This document shows, piece by piece, positions 63,901 through 64,000 of a DNA stretch of 64,000 nt; position 1 is the stretch's first letter, and each line of letters opens with the position of its first letter. Position numbers and translations under genes: made by a program. The notes below the pieces were generated by a model, which did not search any database, had not been told where the DNA came from, and saw only the letters and a list, made by a program, of their open reading frames with translations. The stretch is from Maritimibacter sp. (GTDB lineage Bacteria > Pseudomonadota > Alphaproteobacteria > Rhodobacterales > Rhodobacteraceae). The stretch spans positions 248,001 to 312,000 of the forward strand of contig NZNT01000026.1 of assembly GCA_002695005.1 (NCBI GenBank), written 5' to 3'.

Positions 63901-64000
63901 GGATGCCGTTGCAGCTCGACATAAAGCCGGTCGCCGAACACGCGGTGGAACCATGACATCAGTTCCTGCGCCTTGGCGCGGTTGCCTTGCTGGAGCCGCT
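60921..64000 (-). CDS. dnaE: DNA polymerase III alpha subunit, 5' end outside the window
   Basis: The last 1026 residues of the replicative polymerase are visible; the frame is still open at the window edge. The catalytic Asp pair lies in 'SMPDFDIDFCMDRREET', with 'GPGRGSGAGSLVAYAL' before it. The end of the PHP domain, the HhH region and the OB fold ('VTVEANMESEQLKLL') are all present. No C-terminal truncation is evident. Confidence 0.96.
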   Translation of the reverse strand, partial: RLQQGNRAKAQELMSWFHRVFGDRLYVELQRHPGEGGQLTEPEQKTERGFVEMAYEMGIPLVATNDVYFPKTGLYEAHDALICIADGAYVDQQEPRRHLTPQHYFKSPQEMVTLFADLPEATQNTVEIAKRCAFMAYRRDPILPRFADDEVDELRRQAKDGLKARLAVIPHAAPVEDYEARLEFELGIIEGMGFPGYFLIVADFIKWSKDQNIPVGPGRGSGAGSLVAYALTITDLDPLRYSLLFERFLNPERVSMPDFDIDFCMDRREETIRYVQEKYGRDKVGQIITFGALLSKAAVRDVGRVLQMPYGQVDRLSKLIPVEGVKPVSITQALKDEPRLREEARSEEVVERLLRYAEQVEGLLRNASTHAAGVVIGDRPLDELVPLYQDPRSDMPATQFNMKWVEQAGLVKFDFLGLKTLTVIQNAIDLIHGQGRDLHIGPDGAEIYTPAEGGENQINLIPLDDEKTYRLYASAKTVAVFQVESTGMMDALRRMKPTCIEDIVALVALYRPGPMENIPTYCEVKNGQREIESVHPLIDHILEETQGIIVYQEQVMQIAQEMAGYSLGGADLLRRAMGKKIKEAMDAERPKFETGAAEKGVDKKKASEVFDLLEKFANYGFNKSHAAAYAVVSYQTAWLKANHPVEFMAGVMNCDIHLTDKLGVYAEEGRRGLGIEIVPPCVNRSDAMFSVSEGRVVYGLGALKNVGVEAMKLIVEARKVDGREKPYVNLYDVARRVDLKRVGKRPMEMLARAGAFDALDANRRRVFESLDALVSYSGAIHEQRASAQVSLFGEAGDDLPEPRLSNVPDWLPNERLTEEHKAIGFYLSGHPLDDYMAGLKRKQVVTLEELTKKAERAPCVAKLAGAVSSKQERKSARGNRFAFVGLSDPTGLYEVTVFSDTLEACREYLEVGQNVVVTVEANMESEQLKLLARSVAPVDTIVADAGGMALKVYVSSPGVVATVADLLETAREQAKGARPGPVSFCLMDPALPGEVEMDLGTEYPLNPQIKGALKSLSGVVDVEDV

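Noticed and set aside
61509-63956. 815-residue open frame antisense to dnaE
   Set aside because: Shadow of dnaE; no domain recognised.
1-64000. CRISPR array, rRNA operon or insertion sequence
   Set aside because: No regularly spaced direct repeats, no rRNA-like sequence and no transposase frame were seen.

Overview
The window is a 64 kb piece of a GC-rich alphaproteobacterial chromosome, most likely from the family Rhodobacteraceae (roseobacter-like). The evidence is the gene content: an Hsp20-DUF1150 pair, a hisS-hisZ-hisG run with the short HisG, class II (B12-dependent) ribonucleotide reductase, short-form ProRS, phosphatidylcholine synthase, DUF1489, TAXI-type TRAP transporters, and a bacteriophytochrome with an HWE kinase. 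Most of it is housekeeping DNA with accessory clusters between. No phage, insertion sequence or CRISPR array was seen.

Layout. 1-4.0 kb: the 3' part of an acidic unknown protein, a fasciclin-domain protein, and a fused ATP sulfurylase/APS kinase. 4.05-11.1 kb: a probable organic-acid catabolic cluster. A TAXI-TRAP importer, a DsbA-fold isomerase and a MaoC hydratase form one operon; a LysR regulator and an acyl-CoA ligase are divergent. Two matching TGTTC-N8-GAAC sites tie the promoters together. 11.3-17.4 kb: a rhodanese-like gene with an in-frame TGA, small secreted proteins, Hsp20-DUF1150 behind a sigma-32 type promoter, purE-purK-truA, and a Phd-Doc toxin-antitoxin pair. 17.9-24.4 kb: parE, an AT-rich lipoprotein gene, dodecin, a lipoprotein cytochrome c, secreted unknowns, and a PNPOx-like protein and exoD driven from back-to-back EcfG-type promoters. 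24.5-28.7 kb: heme oxygenase and bacteriophytochrome in one operon, a thioesterase and a small DMT permease. 28.8-34.2 kb: an L,D-transpeptidase and the LolD/LolC-E genes with proS. 35-37.6 kb: nrdJ, which carries an inserted helix-turn-helix domain and is preceded by a tRNA-like element with an expanded anticodon loop. 37.7-47.5 kb: DUF1489, msrA, an MFS transporter, a YeeE/YedE transporter, priA, transaldolase-like aldolase, DUF484-xerC and pcs. 47.5-64 kb: ogt-ileS, ycjX-GNAT-ycjF, hisG-hisZ-hisS, slyX, an FNT channel, catalase and the 3' part of dnaE.

How it works together. The 4-11 kb cluster looks like uptake, CoA activation and hydration of a carboxylic acid under LysR control. Candidate general-stress (EcfG type) promoters precede the PNPOx-like gene, exoD and catalase, and a weaker one precedes bphO-bphP, which would place them in one stress/light response. 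A composite, hairpin-rich intergenic repeat occurs four times, three times just after a stop codon.

The observations most worth checking are the HTH insertion in NrdJ, the tRNA-like nrdJ leader, the paired LysR-type sites and the divergent EcfG-like promoters. All calls rest on reading the sequence; no database search was run.
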